NCBI GenBank assembly: GCA_910584935.1
Contig: CAJUDU010000035.1
Location: 1 to 23,768, forward strand
Length of the DNA stretch: 23,768 bases
Direction: 5' to 3'
From: an uncultured Butyricicoccus sp.
Lineage (GTDB): Bacteria > Bacillota > Clostridia > Oscillospirales > Butyricicoccaceae
In this document: positions 7,555-14,601 of the stretch, one piece after another
Layout of the letters: each line of letters starts with the position of its first letter
How positions within the stretch are numbered: the first letter of the stretch is position 1
Notes under the pieces: generated by a model
Databases searched by the model: none
The model's input: the letters and a program-made list of their open reading frames with translations, nothing else
What the model was told of the DNA's origin: nothing
Made by a program: the position numbers and the translations under genes

Positions 7555-10500
7555 TTAGCCTTCGGTGCTGTACAGCGCAAGCAGTTTCTTCAGATGTGCA
7601 TAGCGTTCTACAGAAGCCTTTTCAGCCTTGTCAAACAGCATTTCCGCACGTTCTGGGAAGGAACGGGTCAGCGCGGAATAACGTGCTTCGTTCATGATGA
7701 AGCCGCGGTAATCCTCGGTCTTTGGTTCCTTGGATTCCAGAATGAATGGGTTTTTGCCTTCTGCCTTGAGGGCTGGGTTGTAACGGAACATGCTCCAGTA
7801 ACCGCATTCCACAGCACGCTTCATTTCCTTCTGGCAGTTGACCATACCACCCTTAATGGAGTGCATTTCGCATGGAGAATAACCGATAATCAGGGATGGG
7901 CCCGGATATGCTTCGGCTTCTGCAATTGCCTTGAGGGTTTGTGCCGGATTTGCACCCATAGCAACCTGTGCCACATAAACATAACCATAGCTCATTGCAA
8001 TTTCAGCAAGGGATTTCTTGCCGATGGACTTGCCTGCCGCGGCAAACTGTGCAACCGCGCCAATCTGGGTTGCCTTGGAAGCCTGACCGCCGGTGTTGGA
8101 ATAAACTTCGGTATCAAATACCATCACATTGATATCCTCGCCGGATGCCAGTACATGGTCAAGACCACCGAAACCAATATCATATGCCCAGCCGTCGCCG
8201 CCGAAAATCCAAACGGATTTCTTGGACAGGTAATCCTTGTTGTCAAGGATTTCTTTTGCCAGCTTGCAAGCATCGCAGTCGCAGTATTCCGCGCCGGAAG
8301 CCTTGAGTTCCTGTGCATGTGCCTGGAACTGCGGCAGTTGGTCGCCAAATACATCCTTTGCAGCCGGGGAGCTGGTGAATGCAACCACATCATCTGTTTT
8401 CAGCAGGCTTTCTTCGAGCAGCGCAACATATTTCTTAGTTGCTTCCGCATTCGCCTTGCCGTCTTCTGCGGTATCCAGCCAAGCCTGTGCAGCATCTTTC
8501 AGCGGCTGATAAGCGTGCGGTACGGCGATAAGCTGACGGGTCTTATCCATCATGCGTTCACGGATTGCCTTCTGGCCAAAGTACATACCAAGACCATGTT
8601 CTGCGTTATCCTCGAACAGGGAGTTTGCCCAAGCTGGGCCTTTGCCTTCGCTAGTAACGGTATATGGGGAAGTTGCAGCCGGACCGCCCCAAATGGACGA
8701 ACAGCCAGTTGCGTTGGAAATATACATACGGTCGCCGCAAACCTGGGTAATGAGGCGTGCATAAGCGGTTTCCGCACAGCCTGCGCATGAGCCGGAGAAC
8801 TCAAGCAGCGGTGCTTTGAACTGGGAATCCTTGACCGACCCAGTGCCAACCATATCGGCTTTTTCGGATACATTGGCAACCATATAGGTGAATGGGTCTT
8901 GAGGTTCTTCTGCCTGAGGCACCATCTTGAGGGAATCTGTCGGGCAGACGCCAACACAAACGCCGCAGCCCATGCAGTCCAGCGCGGAAACAGCAATAGA
9001 ATATTTGTAAACGCCTTTGCCCTTGCCAGCCTTGATATCCACAATCTTTGCGGAAGCTGGTGCGGCGGCTACTTCTTCTTCGGTCAGCGCGAATGGGCGG
9101 ATGGTTGCGTGTGGGCAGACATAAGAACACTGGTTACACTGCACACAGGTATCCGGGTTCCAAGTCGGCACAGAAACCGCGACGCCACGTTTTTCATAAG
9201 CGGCGGCGCCATGTTCAAAGGTACCGTCAACATAGTCAGAGAACGCGGATACAGGCAGGGAATCGCCATCCATACGACCGATTGGGTCGAGCAGGTCACG
9301 TACCATTTTGACGGTTTTTTCACGGCCGCCAAGGTCGGCAGACGGCTTGTCATCGACAGCGTCAGCCCAGGAAGCTGGGATATCAATCTTGACAAACGCA
9401 TTTGCGCCAGCGTCAATCGCCTTATGGTTCATATCAACCACATCCTGACCCTTCTTCAGGTAGGACTTGGTTGCGGCATCCTTCATAAACTGGATTGCCT
9501 GTTCAGACGGCATGACCTTTGCCAGCGCAAAGAATGCGGACTGCAAAATGGTGTTGGTGCGTTTGCCCATGCCAATTTCAATTGCGAGGTCAATCGCGTT
9601 AATGGTATAAAGCTGGATATTGTTTGCCGCAATATAGCGCTTTTCAGAAGCGGCAAGATGCTTATCCAGTTCTTCAGGGCTCCACTGGCAGTTGATGAGG
9701 AATACGCCGCCTGGTTTTACATCGCGGACAATCGGGAAGCCCTTGGTAATATAAGACGGGTTATGGCAGGCAACAAAATCCGCCTTGTTGATATAATAAG
9801 GGGATTTAATCGGATGGTCACCAAAACGCAGATGGGATACAGTAACGCCGCCAGTCTTTTTGGAGTCATACTGGAAATATGCCTGGACATATTTGTCGGT
9901 ATGGTCGCCGATAATCTTGATGGAGTTTTTGTTTGCGCCAACGGTGCCGTCACCGCCAAGACCCCAGAACTTGCATTCGGTAGTGCCTTCTGCCGCGGTG
10001 TTCGGGGAGGGCTTTTCTTCCAGCGACATATTGGTCACGTCGTCGACAATGCCGATGGTAAACTGTGCCTTGGGCTTATCTTTTGCCAGCTCTTCATAAA
10101 CCGCAAAGACAGAAGCCGGTGGGGTATCCTTAGAACCTAAGCCATAACGTCCGCCAGTGATGACCTTGTCAGTGACGCCAGCGTTTGCCAGCGCGGTGAC
10201 AACGTCCATATAAAGCGGTTCGCCCTGACTGCCAGGTTCCTTGGTGCGGTCAAGCACAGCGATTTTCTTTGCGGACGCCGGGATTGCGGCAACCAGTTTA
10301 TCAGCCGCAAATGGGCGGTACAGGCGCACCTTAACCAGGCCAACTTTTTCGCCTTTAGCGGTCAGGTAGTCGATAACTTCTTCTGCAACGTCGCAGATTG
10401 AACCCATAGCAACAATCACGCGGTCAGCGTCAGGCGCGCCGTAATAGTTAAATAACTGATAGTCTGTACCCAGTTTGGCATTGACTTTACCCATATATTC

Positions 10501-11232
10501 TTCCACAATTGCCGGTACAGCTTCATAATATGGGTTGGAAGCTTCGCGGTGCTGGAAGAATACGTCGCCATTTTCATGGGAGCCACGCATGACAGGGCGT
10601 TCCGGGTTCAGCGCACGGTCACGGAATGCTTTAACCGCGTCCATATCGCACATTTCCGCAAGGTCAGCATAATCCCAGACTTCAATCTTCTGGATTTCGT
10701 GGGAAGTACGGAAGCCGTCAAAGAAATTGATAAACGGCACGCGGGATTTGAGGGTTGCCAAATGAGCGACAGCCGACAAATCCATAACTTCCTGTGGATT
10801 GGTTTCTGCCAGCATGGCAAAACCGGTTTGGCGGCAAGCCATAACGTCAGAATGATCGCCGAAAATGTTCAGCGCATGAGAAGCGACAGTACGCGCCGAA
10901 ACATGGAAAACGCAGGGCAACAGTTCGCCCGCGATTTTGTACATATTCGGGATCATCAGCAGCAAACCTTGGGAAGCGGTATAAGTGGTGGTCAGTGCGC
11001 CAGCAGCAAGTGAACCATGCACAGTGCCTGCCGCGCCTGCTTCGGACTGCATTTCAACCACTTTGACTGTTGTGCCAAAAATATTTTTTTGGCCTTGGGC
11101 AGCCCATTGGTCAACGCTGTCCGCCATGGGGCTTGACGGGGTAATTGGATAAATACCCGCAACTTCTGTGAACGCATACGACACATGAGCCGCAGCCGTG
11201 TTGCCATCCATGGATTTCATTTTTCTTGCCAT
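7555..11232 (-). CDS. nifJ: Pyruvate:ferredoxin (flavodoxin) oxidoreductase, single chain
   Basis: PFOR oxidatively decarboxylates pyruvate to acetyl-CoA and CO2 and passes electrons to ferredoxin, the central energy step of many anaerobes. The 1225-residue chain has all domains of the homodimeric enzyme. Domain I is IYPITPSSPMAD near the N-terminus. A two-[4Fe-4S] ferredoxin insert has CVQCNQCSYVC near residue 698 and CMGCGVCVGVC near 753. Proximal-cluster cysteines are in SGSCAGCAE near 815 and at Cys near 1121. The thiamine diphosphate site is GDGWAYDIGFGG near 1011 with YSNTGGQASKAT. An additional CDCDACK cysteine group near 985 belongs to a variable loop. AAGGAGG lies eleven bases before the ATG. 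nifJ is the usual symbol although nothing suggests nitrogen fixation. Confidence 0.97.
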   Translation of the reverse strand: MARKMKSMDGNTAAAHVSYAFTEVAGIYPITPSSPMADSVDQWAAQGQKNIFGTTVKVVEMQSEAGAAGTVHGSLAAGALTTTYTASQGLLLMIPNMYKIAGELLPCVFHVSARTVASHALNIFGDHSDVMACRQTGFAMLAETNPQEVMDLSAVAHLATLKSRVPFINFFDGFRTSHEIQKIEVWDYADLAEMCDMDAVKAFRDRALNPERPVMRGSHENGDVFFQHREASNPYYEAVPAIVEEYMGKVNAKLGTDYQLFNYYGAPDADRVIVAMGSICDVAEEVIDYLTAKGEKVGLVKVRLYRPFAADKLVAAIPASAKKIAVLDRTKEPGSQGEPLYMDVVTALANAGVTDKVITGGRYGLGSKDTPPASVFAVYEELAKDKPKAQFTIGIVDDVTNMSLEEKPSPNTAAEGTTECKFWGLGGDGTVGANKNSIKIIGDHTDKYVQAYFQYDSKKTGGVTVSHLRFGDHPIKSPYYINKADFVACHNPSYITKGFPIVRDVKPGGVFLINCQWSPEELDKHLAASEKRYIAANNIQLYTINAIDLAIEIGMGKRTNTILQSAFFALAKVMPSEQAIQFMKDAATKSYLKKGQDVVDMNHKAIDAGANAFVKIDIPASWADAVDDKPSADLGGREKTVKMVRDLLDPIGRMDGDSLPVSAFSDYVDGTFEHGAAAYEKRGVAVSVPTWNPDTCVQCNQCSYVCPHATIRPFALTEEEVAAAPASAKIVDIKAGKGKGVYKYSIAVSALDCMGCGVCVGVCPTDSLKMVPQAEEPQDPFTYMVANVSEKADMVGTGSVKDSQFKAPLLEFSGSCAGCAETAYARLITQVCGDRMYISNATGCSSIWGGPAATSPYTVTSEGKGPAWANSLFEDNAEHGLGMYFGQKAIRERMMDKTRQLIAVPHAYQPLKDAAQAWLDTAEDGKANAEATKKYVALLEESLLKTDDVVAFTSSPAAKDVFGDQLPQFQAHAQELKASGAEYCDCDACKLAKEILDNKDYLSKKSVWIFGGDGWAYDIGFGGLDHVLASGEDINVMVFDTEVYSNTGGQASKATQIGAVAQFAAAGKSIGKKSLAEIAMSYGYVYVAQVAMGANPAQTLKAIAEAEAYPGPSLIIGYSPCEMHSIKGGMVNCQKEMKRAVECGYWSMFRYNPALKAEGKNPFILESKEPKTEDYRGFIMNEARYSALTRSFPERAEMLFDKAEKASVERYAHLKKLLALYSTEG

Positions 11233-11280
11233 ATTTGTTTATTCCTCCTTCAATCTAAAACCAACGTGGGAAATAATATA

Positions 11281-11342
11281 AGCAAAACAAAAAACAAACA
11301 ACAAACAGCATCTGCGCACAGGTCAAGGCGCCCGATGCCTTG
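11281..11342 (-). promoter_or_regulatory. PFOR leader with competing hairpins and a U-rich tract (possible attenuator)
   Basis: In the minus-strand leader, GCATC plus GCGC pair with GCGC plus GATGC (11308-11338, small internal loop). A long T-rich, GT-only stretch (11281-11307) follows in the RNA, the look of a terminator. An alternative hairpin, CAAGGC with GCCTTG (11324-11342), shares bases with it and forms first. The two cannot coexist. This is seen in sequence; regulation by attenuation is inference, and the U-tract is interrupted by G. Confidence 0.4.
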
Positions 11343-11345
11343 TCT

Positions 11346-11375
11346 ATTTTAGCACAGGAAAGGCGCATATGTAAA
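11346..11375 (-). promoter_or_regulatory. Promoter of the PFOR gene
   Basis: On the minus strand TTTACA (11370-11375) and TAAAAT (11346-11351) are 18 bases apart. This gives a leader of roughly 105 bases before the PFOR start codon. Confidence 0.65.
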
Positions 11376-11425
11376 CCGTATTCTGTGAAAACTTTTGCTT
11401 TTTTATCCGCCTGCTTGTAAAAGCG

Positions 11426-11454
11426 TTGTCAAAATGGTGAGTTTGTATTATAAT
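11426..11454 (+). promoter_or_regulatory. Promoter of the ComM-like gene
   Basis: TTGTCA (11426-11431) and a perfect TATAAT (11449-11454) are 17 bases apart, placing transcription start near 11461. This rules out translation starts further upstream and supports the ATG at 11488. Confidence 0.8.
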
Positions 11455-11487
11455 GAGGAAGAATTCTTTACAAGTGGAGGGCAAGTT

Positions 11488-13017
11488 ATGGTTTCCATCT
11501 GTCATTGCGCTGGGCTGCGGGGCATTGACGGCTATCCGGTTGCCGTGGAATGCTCCATTGCTTCCGGGCTGCCCCGGCTGGATATAGTCGGGCTGCCCGG
11601 CAAAGCCGTCAGCGAATCGGCAGAACGCATTCGGTCAGCGGCGGCTTACTGCTCGCTGGCATGGCCATCCGCCCGGCTGACCATCAATCTCGCCCCGGCA
11701 GATACCCGCAAGGAAGGTGCGATTTATGATTTGCCTATTCTGCTTGCTGTGCTGGCAGCGGCAGGCACCATCCGCCCGCTGCCAGCGGACGCCGCATTTT
11801 TTGGTGAGCTTTCGCTCTCCGGCGAACTGCGCCCGGTTTCCGGGGCGCTGAGCATGGCGCTTGCCGCCCGCGACGCGGGGCGGCGGCAGGTGTTCCTGCC
11901 CGCGGGCAACGCCGCCGAAGCGGCTTTTGCCGAGGGCATTGCCGTTTATCCGGCAAGCCATTTGCAGCAGGTGGTAGACCATCTGGCAGGGCGCAAGGCA
12001 CTTGCGCCCTGCCAGCCGCCGCCCCAGGCGGCGGCAGCCCCTGGCGAGGGGATGGATTTTGAACATGTGTTGGGACAAAGCGGCGTGCGCCGTGCGCTGG
12101 AAATTGCTGCCGCAGGCGGGCATAATGTGTTGCTTTGCGGCGTGCCAGGTTCGGGCAAAAGCCTTTCGGCACGCTGCTTCCCCACCATTATGCCGCCGAT
12201 GACAAGCGCGGAGCGCTTGGAGGTCATCCGAGTATGGTCTGCCCTTGGCATGGGTGCGGAAGCCGCCCACATGGCGGGGCGCCCGTTCCGCGCCCCACAC
12301 CATACCATATCGGCGGCCGCGATGGCAGGCGGCGGCTCTGCCGCCCGCCTTTCCCCTGGCGAAGTATCGCTGGCACACCGGGGTGTGCTCTTTCTTGATG
12401 AATTGCCTGAGTTCCATACCGATGTACTCGAAGTGCTGCGCCAGCCGATGGAAGATGGATTTGTCAGCATTTCCCGCACAGCGGGCAAAGCGGTTTATCC
12501 GGCGCGGTTCCAGCTTTTGGCTGCTATGAACCCTTGTAAATGTGGCTGGTATGGCACAAACCGCTGTACCTGCGCGCCTGAGGCGGTGCGCAAATATTTG
12601 CGGCGGCTATCCGGCCCGCTGATGGATCGGATTGATTTGCAAGTGGACGTGCAGCCGGTCAGATATGAGGCGCTTGCCGCCCGTGGGACGGTACAGGAGG
12701 AATCTTCTGTCAGCATCCGCGCAAGGGTTGCGGCGGCGCGTCAGCGCCAGCTTGACCGCTATGCCGGAACAGATATTTCCTGCAATGCTGATTTGCCAGT
12801 GAGCAGGATTGCGCAGGATTGCCCTTTAAGCCCGGATGCGGAAAAAATGTTGGAATCCGCATTTGAACGCATGGGGCTTACCGCGCGGGCATATGACCGG
12901 ATTTTGCGGGTTGCGCGAACCATTGCGGATTTGGCAGGCGTGGATACCATCGGAAGCGAGCAGATTGCGGAAACCATTCAATACCGCCAGCTTGACCGGC
13001 TGGGGATTTCGGGATAA
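11488..13017 (+). CDS. ComM/YifB-family AAA+ ATPase (Mg-chelatase-like)
   Basis: The 509-residue protein has the YifB/ComM layout: an N-terminal Lon-protease-like fold (GIDGYPVAVECSIASGLPRLDIVGLPGKAVSES and NLAPADTRKEGAIYDLPI), then an AAA+ Mg-chelatase domain. Walker A is GVPGSGKS near residue 218 and Walker B is VLFLDELPEF near 300. The cysteine-rich NPCKCGWYGTNRCTC follows near 348, with a C-terminal helical domain (ARAYDRILRVARTIADL). In naturally competent bacteria ComM is a hexameric helicase promoting branch migration during transformation; in Clostridia the role is not established. The start was set at 11488 because GTGGAGGG lies upstream and the promoter ends at 11454; an in-frame ATG at 11395 precedes the promoter. 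Confidence 0.93.
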   Translation: MVSICHCAGLRGIDGYPVAVECSIASGLPRLDIVGLPGKAVSESAERIRSAAAYCSLAWPSARLTINLAPADTRKEGAIYDLPILLAVLAAAGTIRPLPADAAFFGELSLSGELRPVSGALSMALAARDAGRRQVFLPAGNAAEAAFAEGIAVYPASHLQQVVDHLAGRKALAPCQPPPQAAAAPGEGMDFEHVLGQSGVRRALEIAAAGGHNVLLCGVPGSGKSLSARCFPTIMPPMTSAERLEVIRVWSALGMGAEAAHMAGRPFRAPHHTISAAAMAGGGSAARLSPGEVSLAHRGVLFLDELPEFHTDVLEVLRQPMEDGFVSISRTAGKAVYPARFQLLAAMNPCKCGWYGTNRCTCAPEAVRKYLRRLSGPLMDRIDLQVDVQPVRYEALAARGTVQEESSVSIRARVAAARQRQLDRYAGTDISCNADLPVSRIAQDCPLSPDAEKMLESAFERMGLTARAYDRILRVARTIADLAGVDTIGSEQIAETIQYRQLDRLGISG

Positions 13018-13020
13018 ACT

Positions 13021-13071
13021 TGTGGATGGTGTGCATAACATTGTGGAAAACCTTGTGGATGGTGTGGAAAA
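13021..13071. repeat. Cluster of five DnaA-box-like 9-mers after comM
   Basis: Five same-orientation 9-mers resembling the inverse DnaA box TGTGGATAA lie in 51 bases: TGTGGATGG (13021-13029), TGTGCATAA (13030-13038), TGTGGAAAA (13042-13050), TGTGGATGG (13054-13062) and TGTGGAAAA (13063-13071). Three match 8 of 9 positions and two match 7 of 9. Start-to-start spacings are 9, 12, 12 and 9. The block begins four bases after the comM stop. It could be a DnaA-binding or titration site; simple tandem duplication of a TTGTGGATGGTGTG unit is the alternative. Confidence 0.45.
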
Positions 13072-13114
13072 CGCATCATCATCGACAAAAACCCCATTTT
13101 TTCGAGAGGGTTAA

Positions 13115-13142
13115 GTGTCAAAATCACTAAAAACGCTATCAT
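13115..13142 (+). promoter_or_regulatory. Possible promoter of the first SLH gene
   Basis: GTGTCA (13115-13120) and TATCAT (13137-13142) are 16 bases apart. The fit is only moderate (4 of 6 and 5 of 6). It would start transcription near 13149, about 90 bases before the SLH gene. If right, it would begin inside the small ORF that opens at 13141, leaving only the internal TTG start at 13174. Confidence 0.35.
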
Positions 13143-13173
13143 GGATTTAGATAATTTCACGGAGGAAAACGAT

Positions 13174-13242
13174 TTGCCCCCGGTTAGGAGGCGCATCAAA
13201 GCGCAACTTGAAATAAAAAAGAAAAGGAAAGAAAAAATATGA
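13174..13242 (+). CDS. Possible basic leader peptide coupled to the SLH-muramidase gene
   Basis: A frame opening at ATG 13141 (33 residues), or better at TTG 13174 with GGAGG at 13161-13165 eight bases upstream (22 residues), ends with a TGA that overlaps the next gene's ATG by four bases (ATGA at 13239-13242). The peptide is very basic (VRRRIK, then a Lys/Arg-rich end). The SD and stop-start overlap suggest translational coupling, but the downstream gene also has its own AAGGAAAG site and the A-rich codons may be coincidence. Family unknown. Confidence 0.25.
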   Translation: MPPVRRRIKAQLEIKKKRKEKI

Positions 13243-14531
13243 AACTCAAACGACTTTGCTGCACGGCATTTATTGCCGCGGCACTTGCCGCCATGGCGCC
13301 GCAGGCATATGCCTTGCGGGATGTATCCATCTGGGCACAAAATGAGGTTTGGAAAGCTGCTGCCGCTGGCGTGGAACCCACATCGTTCAGCGCGCTGAAC
13401 GCACGCAGTGATGTGACCCGTGCGGAATTTTGCGCGGTTGCTGTGCGGCTTTATGAAAGCGGCACCAACAAAGCCGCAAGAGTTACCGATGAAGACCCAT
13501 TCACTGATACCGATGATATCCATGTTGTGATTGCAAGCAGCTTAGGGCTGGTCAGCGGACGAGGGGACGGCACTTTTGACCCGGATGCGTTTGTTACCCG
13601 TCAGGAACTATGTGTCATGTTGGGCAATGTGCGTCGGGTGGTATCCGGCGAAAACGGGAATTTATCTGCCGGCGGCTTATCCGCTTACAGCGATGCTGAT
13701 AAAGTCGCATCATGGGCGGCAAAAGATATGGCGGATATGGTTAGTGCAAAGGTCATCAGCGGCACATCGCTGGCAAATGGGACAACCCTGCTTGCCCCGA
13801 CCGATACCGCTTCCCGCGAACAGGCAGTGATTATGGCAATGCGTTTTCTGGAAAACTGTGGCCTCCGGGAAGCCTATGGCGTAACCGGCACAGACGACAA
13901 AACCACTTCCATCATTACACCGGTGCAGCCTGGCGAAGCGCCGCCATCCTCTGAAGACCCTGAACTTTCCGCCGACCCCAAAGACGATGAAAACTGGGAT
14001 ACCTGGCAGCCAGACCCAGATGATTATCCATCTGTGGATGATGAGCCGCAATCGGCAAAACCGGTCAGCAGCAAGGTGACAGCTTATCGTCCAACCATCC
14101 AGAAATATGCCGCGCAATATGGCATTTCGGATTATGTACGGCTGATTGAAGCTGTTATGATGCAGGAATCAGGCGGCGAAGGTACAGACCCCATGCAGGC
14201 GGGCAGCTGCGGCTATAACACACTATACCCGCGCCGTACCAACGCTATTCCGGATCCGGAATATTCCATTGACTGCGGTGTACATGAACTAGCGGACTGT
14301 CTCAAAGCTGCCGGGGTGCAAAGCCCAACCGATATGCAGAATATCCGCATGGCATTGCAGGGTTATAACTATGGTTCAGGCTACATTCGGTGGGCAAAAC
14401 GCAATTATGGTACATATTCAGCAGAAAACGCAAAAGAATTTTCTGAAAATATGAAAGAACAACTTGGCGTCCGCATTTATGGCGACCCACAATATATCCC
14501 GCACGTATTGCGGTATTATCCATACCAGTAA
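13239..14531 (+). CDS. Secreted SLH-domain protein with C-terminal CwlT-like lysozyme domain
   Basis: The 430-residue product begins with a signal peptide (MKLKRLCC plus a hydrophobic core, probable cleavage after AYA at residue 25). Three S-layer-homology-type repeats follow to about residue 215 (VTRAEFCAVAVRLYES, FVTRQELCVMLGNVRRV, ASREQAVIMAMRFLENCG), predicted to hold the protein on the cell wall. An acidic Pro/Asp/Ser linker (about 220-275) leads to a lysozyme-like domain (about 280-430). That domain has the catalytic-Glu segment AVMMQESGG (Glu near 310), the YSIDCGVHELADCL block and GYNYGSGYIRWA, as in the CwlT/Tn916-Orf14 muramidase family. It likely cleaves glycan strands outside the cell. 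It is a paralogue of the next gene over the first 215 residues. Confidence 0.85.
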   Translation: MKLKRLCCTAFIAAALAAMAPQAYALRDVSIWAQNEVWKAAAAGVEPTSFSALNARSDVTRAEFCAVAVRLYESGTNKAARVTDEDPFTDTDDIHVVIASSLGLVSGRGDGTFDPDAFVTRQELCVMLGNVRRVVSGENGNLSAGGLSAYSDADKVASWAAKDMADMVSAKVISGTSLANGTTLLAPTDTASREQAVIMAMRFLENCGLREAYGVTGTDDKTTSIITPVQPGEAPPSSEDPELSADPKDDENWDTWQPDPDDYPSVDDEPQSAKPVSSKVTAYRPTIQKYAAQYGISDYVRLIEAVMMQESGGEGTDPMQAGSCGYNTLYPRRTNAIPDPEYSIDCGVHELADCLKAAGVQSPTDMQNIRMALQGYNYGSGYIRWAKRNYGTYSAENAKEFSENMKEQLGVRIYGDPQYIPHVLRYYPYQ

Positions 14532-14561
14532 GGCAAAAAACAGAAGAAGTGGAAAGAAACC

Positions 14562-14581
14562 GCAGGCATGAAACTGCCTGC
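14562..14581 (+). promoter_or_regulatory. Hairpin just before the second SLH gene
   Basis: GCAGGCA (14562-14568) and TGCCTGC (14575-14581) form a perfect 7-bp stem with a six-base loop between the two SLH genes. The hairpin ends six bases before the ribosome site GGAGG at 14588-14592. No U-tract follows, so it is not an ordinary terminator; it may mark an RNA processing point or tune translation. Confidence 0.35.
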
Positions 14582-14601
14582 CATTTGGGAGGAAGAGCAT
14601 T

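Noticed and set aside
7594..10140. Two very long plus-strand ORFs (398 and 413 codons) opposite the PFOR gene
   Set aside because: They are antisense shadows of a complete, motif-rich PFOR reading frame; their translations are rich in Cys, His and Phe, show no domain and lack ribosome sites.
11395..11487. Upstream in-frame ATG extending ComM by 31 residues
   Set aside because: It lies before the predicted -35 at 11426, and the extension has no family resemblance; GTGGAGGG supports the ATG at 11488.
11635..12488. Long minus-strand ORFs (260 and 180 codons) inside comM
   Set aside because: Antisense to a gene with intact Walker motifs; composition is Arg/Pro/Ala-rich as expected of a shadow frame in GC-rich sequence.
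13018..13240. A chromosomal replication origin
   Set aside because: DnaA-box-like sites exist but no dnaA, dnaN, recF, rpmH, gidA or parAB is nearby and no clear AT-rich unwinding element with GATC-type or trio motifs was seen.
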